A stretch of DNA of 64,000 nt from the NCBI RefSeq assembly GCF_037975245.1, contig NC_092579.1:13564678-13628677 (forward strand), read 5' to 3'. The position numbers and the translations under genes are program-made. Position 1 is the first letter of the stretch; each line of letters begins with the position of its first letter. This document shows, piece by piece, positions 1 through 11,478 of this stretch. The DNA comes from Apostichopus japonicus (lineage: Eukaryota > Echinodermata > Holothuroidea > Aspidochirotida > Stichopodidae). The notes beneath the pieces were generated by a model. That model saw only the letters and a program-made list of their open reading frames with translations. It made no database searches and was not told where the DNA came from.

Positions 1-764
1 GAAGCCATGTAAACGAAAGACAGCTAAATACCTACGGACAAGGAAGTACTTTCAATCTAATCCAGCCTGCTGGTGGCTTTCTTGCAAGCAATTCGGGCGC
101 ATGTATAGATATTTTGCATCTTATCTTTATATATGGCGAACGTCTAAAAATAGAATTCGAAATGGTAGTGCAGCTGTGTCAGTTAAAGAACCAATCACAT
201 GGACTGTTGTTTCCTATCATTTAATACTTGCGTGATGCGCGAGGCACAGCCAATCAAATTCTTTGTCTTACAACAGAACTATTTCCGTTACTTGTTTCAC
301 GCATAAAGCGCATGTGTAACGTAAGCGCTAACACGTTTAGACCTAACTGAGGAAGCATAAAGATCGTACGGTAGCCAGAAGGTCTCCGGGCAGTGCCTGG
401 CAGCGAAGTCCACCAGAACGTCAATCATTGATAAACGTCATTAGGCCCTTCTGCGTAAAGCTAACTTGTTGTAACTGGCATATAACTAAACACTTGGTTA
501 TCATTGAGACAGCAGTGTGACAGGTCTTGCTTTTCTTAAAATTACTTTATGATATAAGAAAACAATTACAAGATAATTATTAAACAAATAATCTGGCATG
601 AATTTATCACTGTGACGAATATTTGTTATTGTATAACTGATCCTCGAAACAAGTGTGAATACGTCGGGAAGATGCTTTCTCTTTAAAACTTTAGTAGAGG
701 TTAAATTCTTATCAAGTAGCCTAGGAGATTGTATTCCAAGTTAAACTCGTCAGATTGTGTTCTT
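1..764. other. no gene seen; two CCAAT motifs
   Basis: No coding pattern. CCAAT occurs at 191-195 and 250-254 in a stretch slightly richer in CG (about 230-460), which could be promoter-like for a gene beyond the left edge. Weak. Confidence 0.2.
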
Positions 765-896
765 GACGTAGTGCGTTCGTTTCGCGTTATTGCCGTAGTG
801 CGTTCGTTTCGCGTTATTTACGCGGTGCGTTCGCTTTGCGGTATTGACGCAGTGCGTTCGTTTTGCGGTATTGACGCAGTTCTTTCATAATGCGTC
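765..896. repeat. 27-bp tandem repeat, four full copies plus decayed fifth
   Basis: Unit gacgtagtgcgttcgtttcg plus cgttatt, starting at 765, 792, 819 and 846 with no length change; a decayed copy runs to about 896. CG-rich compared with its surroundings. Confidence 0.9.
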
Positions 897-1084
897 TTTA
901 GTTCAGTGCGTCCAAATTGCGTCAACTATATTGTACAGAACTATAGCTACCTTAGCTTAGACTGAATAAATAAATAATAAATAACAAATCTAAGATTGAG
1001 ACATATTTAGACTATATCATGGTTTTATAGGTCTATGGAAGTATAGCCATAAATGCAAGGTTTGACTAACAAATACTTTGTGTG

Positions 1085-1296
1085 AGTTTGAAAAAGAGGG
1101 TTGGGGGTACACCCGTAGTAGTGGTCCTATTCTCCCCCCCCCCCTGCAGAATGCAAAGAGGTTGAAAAGGGGAGGGGGATACGACCGTTGTATAGTGGTC
1201 AAATGTTCTTCCTCGGCATAATGCAAAAGAGGTCGAAAACAGGGAGGGGATTCACCCGTTGTAGTGGTCTTATTCTTACCCGGCAGAATGCAAAAA
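1085..1296. repeat. degenerate 70-75 bp tandem repeat, three copies
   Basis: Shared landmarks are a G-rich run, acccgt/gaccgt, gtagtggtc (gtggtc at 1121, 1195 and 1264) and gcagaatgcaaa. Long C runs at 1134-1144 and 1359-1367. It produces overlapping spurious open frames on both strands. Confidence 0.8.
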
Positions 1297-1499
1297 TTCC
1301 CCCGAATGACGGAGGTGGGATGGGGCATGGTCCCGTTCCCTGCCCCTTGCATGGGTGCCCCCCCCCTCCTACCCGCGAGCCGCAGAAAGAGATCACCCAT
1401 CCTCCCTCACTGAACAAAGCAGCCATAAGAGTTATGAATGTAACTAACAGTATAGTTTGCGACAGCGTTTACAAACTCCATATAGAAAGTGGAAGTAGT

Positions 1500-2578
1500 T
1501 CATAGACGTTAATAGATGCCGATGATCCCGATGACAGAATACTATGTGTTAGATGCATGATAATGAGAGTGAAAGTTATACTTCTATCTCGACGTGGTTA
1601 CAATCATGCTTAATGGGCAGGATAATAAAACAGCAAAGTCAAGAGAATAAAAGAACCCAATTCACGAGTTAATTAACGAAAGGATCATTAACCGGTTATC
1701 AAGTGGAAGCCTTGCTGAGTTCCTCGTCCCATACTTAGTACAACTGTGTAATTATATTACTGCCACGTATCAACAAACTGGCTATTCTGTCTTTCGACAT
1801 TTCGATGCGTACAACTCTTATACTGAATATATATCGCTATGTAATCGATAGGAGATCACTGTATCAGCTCACATTTCACCGAGAGACGTCCGTTACATCA
1901 TTGAAGTTTTGTCTACGGCGTCAGCGGAATTTATACTTCGTATACTAATACAGCCTATACCAGTCGATACAACTATTTTTGTGGTCTGTGGTCATTTGTT
2001 TGGTAATTAGCTGCTCATTTCAGTCAAATAACATGGATGCATGCAATAGAGTTGTAAACGGAAATTTTTCATGACAGAGATTTGTGGTTTAAACCTTAAC
2101 ACGACCAAAATGGTACTTTGAAGGGGAACTATTTCAGTCTAGCAGGAGTTTCTATACTTAATTACCGAACAACTTATACTATACACCTCAGTTGATGTAT
2201 ACTTGTTCAACAAACTTGAATGAAGTGGATTTGAAATTTGAAACTCGGTATGGTTGAGTATCACAGGACACTCTGTATATGTCTACCTTTAAATGAGTCT
2301 TGATTCTACATTTGAAACGCCTTAGTATTATGATATAAAATGACACGAGTATATAACAGAATGAACGAGGTTTTCTGTTCTGGTTTTTTGGCAAGGACAT
2401 GACTTTGCGGAGACTCTTAATTTATTGCAGTTCATCATTTTATTTCTGACTTTATGTTCCTCTTAATGCTGATATAAAGGTTTGGAGAAATGAATGAGAG
2501 ATTTTCAGTTGTACATTTGGACTTTGATGTGATATCGCTATAATCATACCGTTGATTACAACGACTCTTTCAACCTGA
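1500..2578. other. no gene seen
   Basis: AT-rich sequence with stops in all frames. No repeat structure noticed. Confidence 0.5.
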
Positions 2579-2602
2579 GACCTAGACGTTTCCAGAGAAT
2601 CG

Positions 2603-2998
2603 ATGAACAACACAACCGATACTGTGAACGCCGTTGTGGGTGAGACGCAGGCATGTGTTTGGTTTCCTTTGTTTTTAGTTTCCTCTATATTGTTATTGGC
2701 TACTATTGGTGGTATTGTCACAGTCCTCGTCAAAAGACGTTGCCCGAACCGGTTGACAAATTCAATACGATATGTGCAAACCACAGTCCGACGACGCGAT
2801 AAAAAGGGCAAGGTCCCCGCGAGACAAAATTTGGACACTTATATTAGCATCTTCGATCCACCTAAGACAGATCCTGACATAAGACCGCCATTACGGACTC
2901 CCGAAGAGGAACGAAATAACTGTAACTCTGAATTATACCAGGTGGTCCAAGACGATATTAACCCGGTTAATTGGATTGATACCGGTACATCGCCGTAA
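2603..2998 (+). CDS. putative single-pass membrane protein or its last exon
   Basis: Open frame of 131 codons, not recognised. Residues 1-20 hold two overlapping N-glycosylation sequons (NNT, NTT). Residues 21-43 form one strongly hydrophobic segment (FPLFLVSSILLLATIGGIVT...), followed at once by KRR, a stop-transfer pattern that puts the remaining 85 residues in the cytoplasm. That tail has tyrosines in YISIF and YQVV contexts and many D/E/P residues. There is no signal peptide, and an in-frame TGA lies at 2576-2578. The acceptor-like tttccag at 2589-2595, just before the ATG, fits a terminal exon encoding membrane span plus tail, whose upstream exons I could not find. The ATG context is weak (T at -3). 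It could also be a small single-exon gene or chance. Confidence 0.45.
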   Translation: MNNTTDTVNAVVGETQACVWFPLFLVSSILLLATIGGIVTVLVKRRCPNRLTNSIRYVQTTVRRRDKKGKVPARQNLDTYISIFDPPKTDPDIRPPLRTPEEERNNCNSELYQVVQDDINPVNWIDTGTSP

Positions 2999-3470
2999 AC
3001 ACAGGAGGAAGGATCTACTTGGGCACAAGCGGATGATTAGGAGTGACACGGTGATGTTACACATACGTATACTAGACTTCACAAACCTATACCTGTGAAG
3101 AAAACAGGATAGACCACTTAATTAAAGCATTATTTGCTCCCCTTTCTGCTTATGGTATAGGAAGTTTAACCAGATCTAACGCGAGTATTACTCAAAATAT
3201 GATTGTAATTGGTTAAACCATAACTCGGTTCAATTCAACCTTATTTCTCATATTTATCGTTCTCAGTATATTGATACATCGTTTATATTGTATGTTATTA
3301 ATTATTCCTTATTAAGACATTAACTATATTTTCATGTATGTATATATGTATTTTTTTCTTTCTTTCTTGGGAGTCCTTTACCTTGTTAAGCCTGAATTGG
3401 CTCTTTAGAGGACTTCCCTCCACATGTATATATTTATTATCTGTGGAAAATCAAATAAATCTAATCAAAT
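2999..3470 (+). other. candidate 3' UTR of the membrane-protein frame, with AATAAA at 3454-3459
   Basis: AT-rich tail downstream of the 2998 stop. A hairpin pairs gggagtcct (3369-3377) with aggacttccc (3409-3418), one base bulged, 36 nt before AATAAA. This could be an ordinary 3' UTR or the 3' tail of a retroelement; the sequence does not decide. Confidence 0.35.
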
Positions 3471-5423
3471 CGTTCAGAAAAAAAGCATAGCAGGCTACAC
3501 AGTAAGTAGAAAAAACAATAGATACTGTTAACAAGGTTATAGTGACCATAGAGGATACCAAAAACAAAAAGGTTCAATTTAAGGAAGGGATTTACAAAAC
3601 AGGAGATAAGAAAGGGATAGAGAGGAAGAAAACTGAAAAGAGAAGAAACGGAAAGGAGAAATAACAATGGGATAGACAGGGATGAGCAAAGATTACATTA
3701 AAGGAGGAGGGGTGGGGGGGGGGGGAGAAAGAAAGAGAGAACCAATTAACATTTGAAACTAAGATTACCACCGGGCCAAGTTTTTTTCACCAATATAGCT
3801 AACTCAGAAAATTAAGCTAAAACTACCACATGTTCATATAGCAACTGTACTTATGGCTACCATGCTTACAAGAATCGAGACGGTATTTTTTAATTGAATT
3901 TTTTAGGGACTGCTTAGAATAACAATCAGCTATTATAACCATTTAAAGGCAAGAAGAAATACTTTATATTGACAGTTCACGTATATAGATCACTGCACTA
4001 GTAGCTTTAAGTGAATGTGGTTGGAAGGACAATATTGTTTTTGAATAGTAATTATCTGTATATATGCTCTAAGCAATGATTGGGATGGGTAGGGGGTAGA
4101 GTGGTAGGGGGTGGCCAATGGGGAAAGTGCTTTACCATCTACTATGCAAAGGTGTCATCTTTTAAACCTTGAACGCAGCCCTGCAGAGTGCAAGCAAAGT
4201 TAACGTAGCCTATAGGTAAGGGAGAGAGAGAGGTGGATGGGAGGGGGAGGGGAGGGGGGAGGAGGGAGGAGGAGTAAGGGGACCGGAAAAGTTAACTTCA
4301 TTGACCAAATTGGGTAATTAATACAATAGGTCTACATTAAAGTTTCTCAGAGAGCATGTGCAGTTGGAGGAATTTGGATAGACATTTCGCAGTAGTCAAT
4401 ATCGTTATTTAGTAGTGATGTCACTGGTGCTATGGCCAATGAACGTATTTGATCCAACAATACAGAAACCCCACAATACTATGATTGTATGCGGGAGGGA
4501 GGAGGGGATTAATGGGTCCTAATTTCCCCATACATGGGGAGCACATGAAGAACCAGACCCACAAGTTACTCAGTAACTCGGTCTTGTGAGGGTTATGAAT
4601 CAACATGTATGGGTTTGAGATTTGAATCATATGTGTCTGTATTTCCAAATAGTTTTTTATTTCAAATACAAAGTGTTATGTTAGTTTATCTAGGATTTTA
4701 TACTCTGTTACTCTTTATTCACTTTAACGACACAGTCATTGTCAAATTTACATTATGAACTGCGTTTGAAATATATAGACATTCCATCAAATAGTTCTTT
4801 TTCTGATTTTTTGTTGTTGGGGTGGAAGGGGTTGTTTTTTCGGGGGGGGGGGGGGGGGTTAGCGATGACTCAAAGTTATAAAGGAACTTGCCCTGAGTAG
4901 TTTTGTGGGGTTTTCCCACCTTACGTAAAAGTGTAATCCAAGAAATCAGGGCAATATAACCGCACAATCATTGTCAAATTTACATTATGGACTGTTTTTC
5001 AAATTTCGGCTAAATTTTACATCAAATAGTTTGTTTTCTGAGGTATTTTGTTTGCGATCACTGACACCGACAAAGGAATTTACGCTGATTAGTTTTGTGG
5101 GACCTTTCCTCTTCTATAATTGACAGAAAAACAAAGCAGGAAGATCTTTTGACGTCAACGGGCGGGGGAGGAAGATGGAATGTTTCCAAGAAAGTTCATT
5201 GGAAGGGAATATTGGCCCATACAATTACTATGTTATAAACCCCCCTCCAACCTCCCCCCCCCTTCTACTCGTCTTGCACATAGCTGGACATGATTTCAAG
5301 TATTAAGGCAAACCCAATTTCCACAGAAATATACTCGTTGAAGTAAATGCACTGTCGAGAAAATATATATAAAGATATATATTTCATCCATGTATTTAAA
5401 AAAAAAATTGATTAGAGAACCCA
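3471..5423. other. low-complexity region without a gene
   Basis: Contains G homopolymer runs (3713-3726, 4842-4858), a purine-rich G/A tract (about 4220-4280) and the degenerate 231-bp duplication listed separately. Short open frames here follow the low-complexity tracts and are not supported as genes. Confidence 0.6.
4738..5113. repeat. degenerate direct duplication, offset 231 bp
   Basis: The segment starting cattgtcaaatttacattatg at 4738 recurs at 4969, followed in both by catcaaatagtt and, further on, by gagtagttttgtggg / gattagttttgtggg. The second copy is more diverged. Confidence 0.75.
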
Positions 5424-5431
5424 ATTTTCAC

Positions 5432-5469
5432 CATAGGCGTACGAGGCGGGGGGCAGACTGCCCCCCCCC

Positions 5470-5505
<36 letters not shown>

Positions 5506-5807
5506 CCCTATATATATTTTCCCTTTCAAAGTGATGTAACCATTTTTTCTTCTTCTAATTTACCAAATTTTTGGAAAAGTGTAAATTTCTAAAACGTGAG
5601 ATTATAAAATAAAGAATGTTTAGATGCAACTTGCAAGGCCTCAGATGTGCCGTTTCCGGCAATCTGAAGGGCATTTCTTGCCAAAAATTTTCTTTTACGC
5701 TACGCGCCAACCGATGGTGGCGCTCCGCTTAGATAGTGTCACGGGAACTTTCGGGCACAAAGATTTCTCCCCCCCCCCCCAAACTGAAATGGTCCCGTAC
5801 GCCTATG
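5432..5807. mobile_element. hAT-like non-autonomous DNA transposon (376 bp)
   Basis: Terminal inverted repeats CATAGGCGTACG ... CGTACGCCTATG, flanked by a perfect 8-bp duplication ATTTTCAC at 5424-5431 and 5808-5815. TIR start (CA), 8-bp target duplication and small size point to hAT. The interior has C runs and a (TA)n tract (5472-5502) and no transposase. Confidence 0.88.
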
Positions 5808-5815
5808 ATTTTCAC

Positions 5816-6568
5816 CATCATCTACCTAAGACCCTCTAATGACGGTTGCTTTGGCCCGGAGAAGAGGTATACAACATTGCCTACACCATTTTTATTCACA
5901 ATTTTATGTTTCATTTGTACAGAATATAAGACTAAAATTAACTCATTTTTTATTTTTTATTTTTAAATATCGATATTCTGGTAGGTGAAGGTGATTTCTT
6001 AACAGAATTAAATGAATGTTTCTGCCGATCATTAGGTAAAAACCACTTTCTCATAGAGCCTCGTCTGGCAAAGATACTATTTTGTATATTTTGTGATATT
6101 TGTTGAAGGCATCTGGCAACAGCAGAACGATTGATGTCATAATGGCAGTTGAGATGTAAATGTTTTTGTATTTCTTTATCAATATTCAAATGATTTAAAC
6201 ATCCGTTAAAGAAAATAATGTGTCTACATAAAAGAAACAAGAATCGAAAAGTAACGTTTTGATGCAAGACAAAAAAAGAAAAGAAAAAAGAGAAAGTATT
6301 GACAGGTAGCAAACATTCCAAAACTTAAACACATCCCAAGTATAAATCAATGAGGAGCAAAATGTGATAGAAAAATCACAGCTTTTGAAGAACGCCTGTA
6401 TACTATGACGTCATCATCATATACCACTTACTAGCGATCTGCTTCCTGGAGAAAAATAGGATTTAGACAATTCAAAGGTTATCATTCAATCAACCATGTC
6501 TTGATTTATAGGGATAAGCTAATGCAGGAGGTCTGGTTTTAATTAACGGCGTGGAATAATATTTCTGT
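5816..6568. other. no gene seen
   Basis: AT-rich, with a T/A-rich tract near 5940-5965. Nothing supported. Confidence 0.5.
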
Positions 6569-6572
6569 TTAA

Positions 6573-6815
6573 AGGTATGCTGTATTGGCTCCAAATATGC
6601 CAGATATTCAGATATGGTCACATTTGGTCAAAAATTCTTAAACTGGTTTTATTACCACTTTGGAAGCAATGTACCTCACTGGGACATTCAGTCATCTTGT
6701 GTGTTCATTTAGAATGTCTGGGAACAATTTGGAGAACAAAGACCTCCAGGAAGTACTTTTTGAAAACTTCTAGCAGTTATGGCGTGCTATTATTTGGGAC
6801 TTATACATGCTACCT
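6573..6815. mobile_element. Kolobok/T2-like MITE (243 bp) with TTAA duplication
   Basis: Ends AGGTATGCTGTAT and, in reverse complement, AGGTAGCATGTATAAG, bounded by TTAA at 6569-6572 and 6816-6819. The TTAA-AGG end resembles the T2/Kolobok group known from Xenopus and other animals. The 80-codon frame inside is not coding. Confidence 0.7.
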
Positions 6816-6819
6816 TTAA

Positions 6820-7395
6820 GGTGAGTGGTGCAAAGTCTTCAACTTAGAATATTCCTTTAAAATCAACACACACACGAAAAAAAGAAAAGAAAAGCTGCAT
6901 CCAAGTTGTTAAGCTGTATTGTAGGTAAATTACACTGCTTGACTTATAAATGAGTCTTCAACATACAGTAAACACACTGCATTCATGAATTACCATAGAA
7001 TCAATTTACCGGCATAACAATTGGTAAAATAATGAAAGTAATAAATAATAATAGTAAAGTCATAACACGATCATGCAAAACTGACAAGCACTCCAAATAA
7101 TGTTTTTGTAATGCCAAGCATATATGTTTGTTAAAAGAACATAGAATTTTCAGGGATCATATTCTGTCCCCTTTCACATGAAGGGAAAGCATCAAATAAT
7201 TAACGAATGCTTTTTTTTCAAGGGTGAGGTGATGGGAGAGTTTGGACGGATTTAGTTGAGGTGACCATCATCCATACATGATAGCAACCAAAGAGAGTAG
7301 AGAGTGTTGCAATAGGCCTCTCTCCACCCACCTCTCTCCATCCTCTCTCTCTCTCTCTTCCCTTGAAGGTCACCTTGACCTCAAATACCTTCGTC
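6820..7395. other. no gene seen
   Basis: AT-rich sequence, then a CT-rich tract at about 7318-7362. Nothing supported. Confidence 0.5.
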
Positions 7396-7403
7396 ATTTG
7401 CAG

Positions 7404-7766
7404 CAAGGGCGTAGGAACCGGGGGGCTGGGGGGCGCCAGCCCCCCAGTGAAAAATGTGGAGGGGCGGAAGTATCATTCCGCCCCCCCCCGCTTCGCAAGT
7501 CAGAAAACCCCTTTTTCATTTCCAAATGAGAAAAAAAATCTCATTTGGAGCACCAAATTGCATCTAAGGCCAGGTGAAAATACAAAATTAAGTTTACAGA
7601 ATGGAGTGGGTGTGAAAGTGTGCTATATTGCACCAAATTGCATCTGAGGCCACCTGGAAATGCAAAAGAATCAAAAGGGGAGGGGGCACCCCCTCCCCTT
7701 AGACCGCTCCCCCAGGCCGGCCATCAGTTTTCAGCCCCCACTTAAAAGTACCTTTCTACGCCACTG
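7404..7766. mobile_element. hAT-like non-autonomous DNA transposon (363 bp)
   Basis: Perfect 8-bp duplication ATTTGCAG at 7396-7403 and 7767-7774. Ends CAAGGGCGTAGGAA and, in reverse complement, CAGTGGCGTAGAAA; CAGTGGCGTA is a frequent hAT terminus. Inside, caccaaattgcatct occurs twice (about 7550 and 7631), an internal duplication. Very G- and C-rich subterminal runs, no transposase. Confidence 0.9.
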
Positions 7767-7774
7767 ATTTGCAG

Positions 7775-10700
7775 TATCCTCTTAGAAGATAATCTGGCAG
7801 TGAAATATTGAATAAATGTCAATGAAAACATTATACCATCTGACAAGTAACTTTCATTCGAAATACTGTATTTCATTCTTTCTCTCGCATAAAAGGGACA
7901 CAAAAGTTAAACTGAAAGGCAAATAACATATGTCGTTCGTTTTACATGTATATAGAACTTTAAAACTAAGAAGGACAAAAAAGAAAAAAAAAAGAAACAA
8001 GGCAGAGTCATTAGAAAACAAGAATGAAAACCAGCATCCTGTTATTTGAAACAATGTCCTCTAAATATATCTCGACAATTTCCGCTAAATACACCTCGAC
8101 ATTTTTCTCTAAATATATCTCGACAATTTCCTCTAAAATTTATCCCGACACAAACCAACATTAAAAGGGTCAACCCATTAAACTGTTATTCAACTTTATT
8201 GCATAGATGGTATTTTCTTAAGGCTAACGTTAACTTTATAAAAATAGCTGAAAAAGAAAAGCATTAGTGACATAATCAAAGAAAATGGTTTTAAAAACAA
8301 CACAATTCATTTCAAAACAGTCACATTTGGAGTAAAGGAAACTGGAACATACTGAAATATGATTCAGTATGGAAAGAATGACTCCCCATCATCCTTGCAG
8401 GAATTACTCACCATCCCCAATCGAATCATTTTCATAAGACGTTGGTCCAGTCTTTGTTGACTGGACTACCATATCCCCCACCCACCCACCCCCTCTTATG
8501 ACAGTCAGCAAAAAAGCCTATCTTTGGATATATATATATATATATATATATTCTTTTTACTAAAAGTTTACTAGCATTTTCAAACATGTATACTTCTTTT
8601 TTTCTAGTGTCATTTCTACTACTTTCTATACAATCATTATATCATTCTTAGTTTTTCTTTATGACTTGCAATGTGAGTAATAAAATCCTGAACTGAATTC
8701 AACTCAAGGACAGGTATCTCTATCTATCATATGCAACAACACTGTTTATAAAACAATTGTCTAGATCTAGCCCCAAGAAAAATCATCTATAAGGATTCTT
8801 TAGGAGACATATTTTCCACCAAATATGGCTCACAACTTAACTGTTTATAAAGGGTATCACCGCCTGGATGAAGATTCTTCTGTGCAGTTTGTGCGGCTTT
8901 CAGTTTATGTAACATTTTGCTTGGGTATGTGCTACAATCTGTTACCAAACTTCACCACGAAAGGGAATGTCGATCCAACACACGATTTGTTACTTAAGTC
9001 CACGAAAAACCAAACCAGAAACAATAAAAGAAAAATCTCATAATAAGGCGTAAACTTTATTTCAGGTTTTATACAAATGAATAAATAAAAAACATTACTT
9101 TAAAAGCTTTATTGGTTACAATGTTACATACTACTACCACAAAAAGATTCAGGCTGATAAAACCTTGAGGGATTGAATCAAATTCATAGATTAAATATAC
9201 TTACTCAATTCCATTCATTTGGTGAGAATATATTAGAAGGATGTCTTAGTTTGATTAACCGCAATCTTACTTAAGAAATAACAATTATGCTTGGAAAAAC
9301 TGCCATTCCATGTACACTAAAGGTATACTATGTCTAAAGCAGGTCGCTGAAATGGCAACAGTGTCTAGCAGCCAGGCTGTTGTACTGAGAAGACAATATT
9401 TTATGCTCTGCAGTTTCACGCAGTAAGCAATGCTGGCCTGCCAAGATTACCGCTGTTGTTTCACGTTGATTCAGCCTTGCTGGGTGTGGGGGGGGGGGGT
9501 GGGGGTGGCATTTGTAGCTGATGTAGCCCTTCCATCTTCCCATGGTACCTTACTGTTATGAGAACAAAATCATGCCCATTAGGAGGGACCCAGAGCCGTA
9601 TCTAAGGCTCTGTTAGGCCCGATATGATAGCGCCCTCTTCGAAATCGCTAAAGATCCCAATTGTCTATTTACAGAAAGTAACTGTATGCTAATTGCTCAT
9701 GTTTATGCATGATGAGAGCACGTCATGGTAGTCGAACGCTACACCAAAAAACAACTGGAAATTCAACAGGCAGAACTTCTTACCTAAACAAAGGTACAAG
9801 TTAAATGATATGGATACCGATCTGTAATAGAAACTTCCATTTGAAAAAAAACTTGCTCGGCAGTGATTATCGACAACAAAGAGGTGAAACTGAAGAATCG
9901 AAACCTTTCGAGAGATGTCCTTTTAGTGAGATGCATCAAAATTAATATTGTTATAGACCTTAAATCTATGAAAACCGAGAGAGTTTTGTTGTCAAACGAG
10001 GCACAAGAAAATGGGGAGCTTCCTGTAACCAATCTGTTCTTTATGAAAACAACAAATATGCAGAAGCAACACATATTGTCATTATGTTTCACATAATACA
10101 ACATTAGAGACTGAAAGTTTGACAACTTGTTAATTATTTGCTCGATTTGTTTTACCTTGTACATCGGGAAGAAACCGATTCTGTTTATAAGAGCACAACA
10201 GCATTAGTTGGCTGACAGAACCAATCAAGTATTAAATATTAACCAAACACTATCCACAGTACTCTTCAAAACTTTTATGACAAAGTGAAATTTAAATACA
10301 CTGAAATGTAAGTCTGATTCCTTCAAACAACCTTGCTTTTCATTTCATAGATTTCGTAAAATTAAATAATCATCATATACTTCTTCCATAGAGAAATTTT
10401 GGTACTGTTGTTACTAGTTACTACAAATCGTCAGTAAAAGAAGCCCGATGATATATATATTTCTTCCAGGCTCAAAAACTGTAAATTAGCTATGGAAACA
10501 TAAGGTGCGATTGAAATGTTAAATTCAATGTTCACTTAATTACACCAATGATTTTCTGCTGAATGTCAAATTCCTCAGTAATATGATATCTAAAAAAATT
10601 GTAGCAAAATTGGTGAATAACTCCCTTTGTAATGCACTTTGAAGTTCAACACACTCCTATAAATGTATATATTTCTTTCTGGTAAATGTAAAATTTTGCA

Positions 10701-10978
10701 ACTTGACATTTCGCAGAAAATTGATCACTTGATTGTTACATTTGAATCTAATATTGCAAAGTGATAAATTACATAGGAGTATCTTAACATTTGTCCCAAA
10801 TTGTCAAAATAATAAGATTCAATGTCATCTTTTCAGTGTTTGTCAAGTTTGTTTTTAAATTGCTCACTTAAAAAATGTTTTTTTTTTTTTAAATGTTCAT
10901 TTTTAAATGAACATTCATCAGTTTGCTGAAAAAAGATGAAATTGCTAAAATTTGAAAAATATGATTATTTTAGCAACT
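7775..10978. other. long non-genic stretch
   Basis: Holds a 24-bp tandem repeat (8057-8152), an (AT)n tract (about 8530-8551), a G run (9488-9499) and short open frames at 8825-9043 and 9863-10096 without recognisable features. An 11-bp-arm palindrome (aatgttcattt/aaatgaacatt) lies at 10892-10915. Confidence 0.5.
8057..8152. repeat. 24-bp tandem repeat, four copies
   Basis: Unit tcctctaaatatatctcgac plus aatt, in register at 8057, 8081, 8105 and 8129. As a multiple of three it creates a repetitive open frame that should not be taken as a gene. Confidence 0.9.
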
Positions 10979-11319
10979 AGTAATTTATCCGGTAACAGTA
11001 ATTTTAACAGTAATTTATCCGGTAACACTTATTTATCCGGTACCAGTAATTTAACAGTAATTTATAGGGTCGCAGTAATTTATCCAGTAACAATAACCTA
11101 ACAGTAATTTATCCCATAACAGTAATTTATCCCATAACAGTAATTTATCCGCTAACAGTAATTCATCCGGTAACAGTAATTTATCCAGTAACAGTGATTT
11201 AACAGTAATTTATCCGGTAACAGTTATTTATCTGGTAACAGCAATTTAACAGTAATTTATCTGGTAACAGCAATTTAACAGTAATTTATCCGGTAACAGT
11301 TATTTAACAGTAATTTATG
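10979..11319. repeat. minisatellite of cagtaatttatccggtaa units
   Basis: About 18-bp units (cagtaatttatccggtaa) interleaved with shorter cagtaatttaa units, roughly 20 in all. It runs directly into the dispersed repeat at 11320, whose first bases resemble the unit. Confidence 0.9.
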
Positions 11320-11478
11320 AAGTATCACATCGCAAAATGCTACACAAAAATGGGCAAATTGCTATACAAGTGCAAAGATATATAGCATTTTTTTTGTACA
11401 CAAGAACGATAGTGTTTTATAAGAGACAGGCTCAAAGGCTTTAGAGTTGCTACACAAAATTTGATTGTAAACTATTCC
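11311..11478. repeat. dispersed repeat, copy A
   Basis: Shares agtatcacatc, aaatgcta, gcaaattgctatacaagtgc and gctacacaaaatttga...attcc with 19543-19681. Likely a non-autonomous DNA element of unknown class. Confidence 0.7.

Noticed and set aside
6577-6819. 80-codon open frame
   Set aside because: Contained within the TTAA-flanked MITE at 6573-6815.
7278-7647. Overlapping Gly/Pro-rich open frames
   Set aside because: Produced by the G- and C-rich ends of the hAT-like element at 7404-7766.
8825-9043. 72-codon open frame MAHNLTVYKG...
   Set aside because: No recognisable domain, no splice context, and flanked by repeats; length is unremarkable for AT-rich DNA.
9590-9660. cagagccgtatctaagg as the left end of a hAT element
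   Set aside because: Start resembles hAT termini, but no matching right end or target duplication was found nearby.
9784-10164. Overlapping open frames on both strands (126 and 77 codons)
   Set aside because: Opposite-strand overlap with no similarity or codon pattern favouring either; treated as chance.
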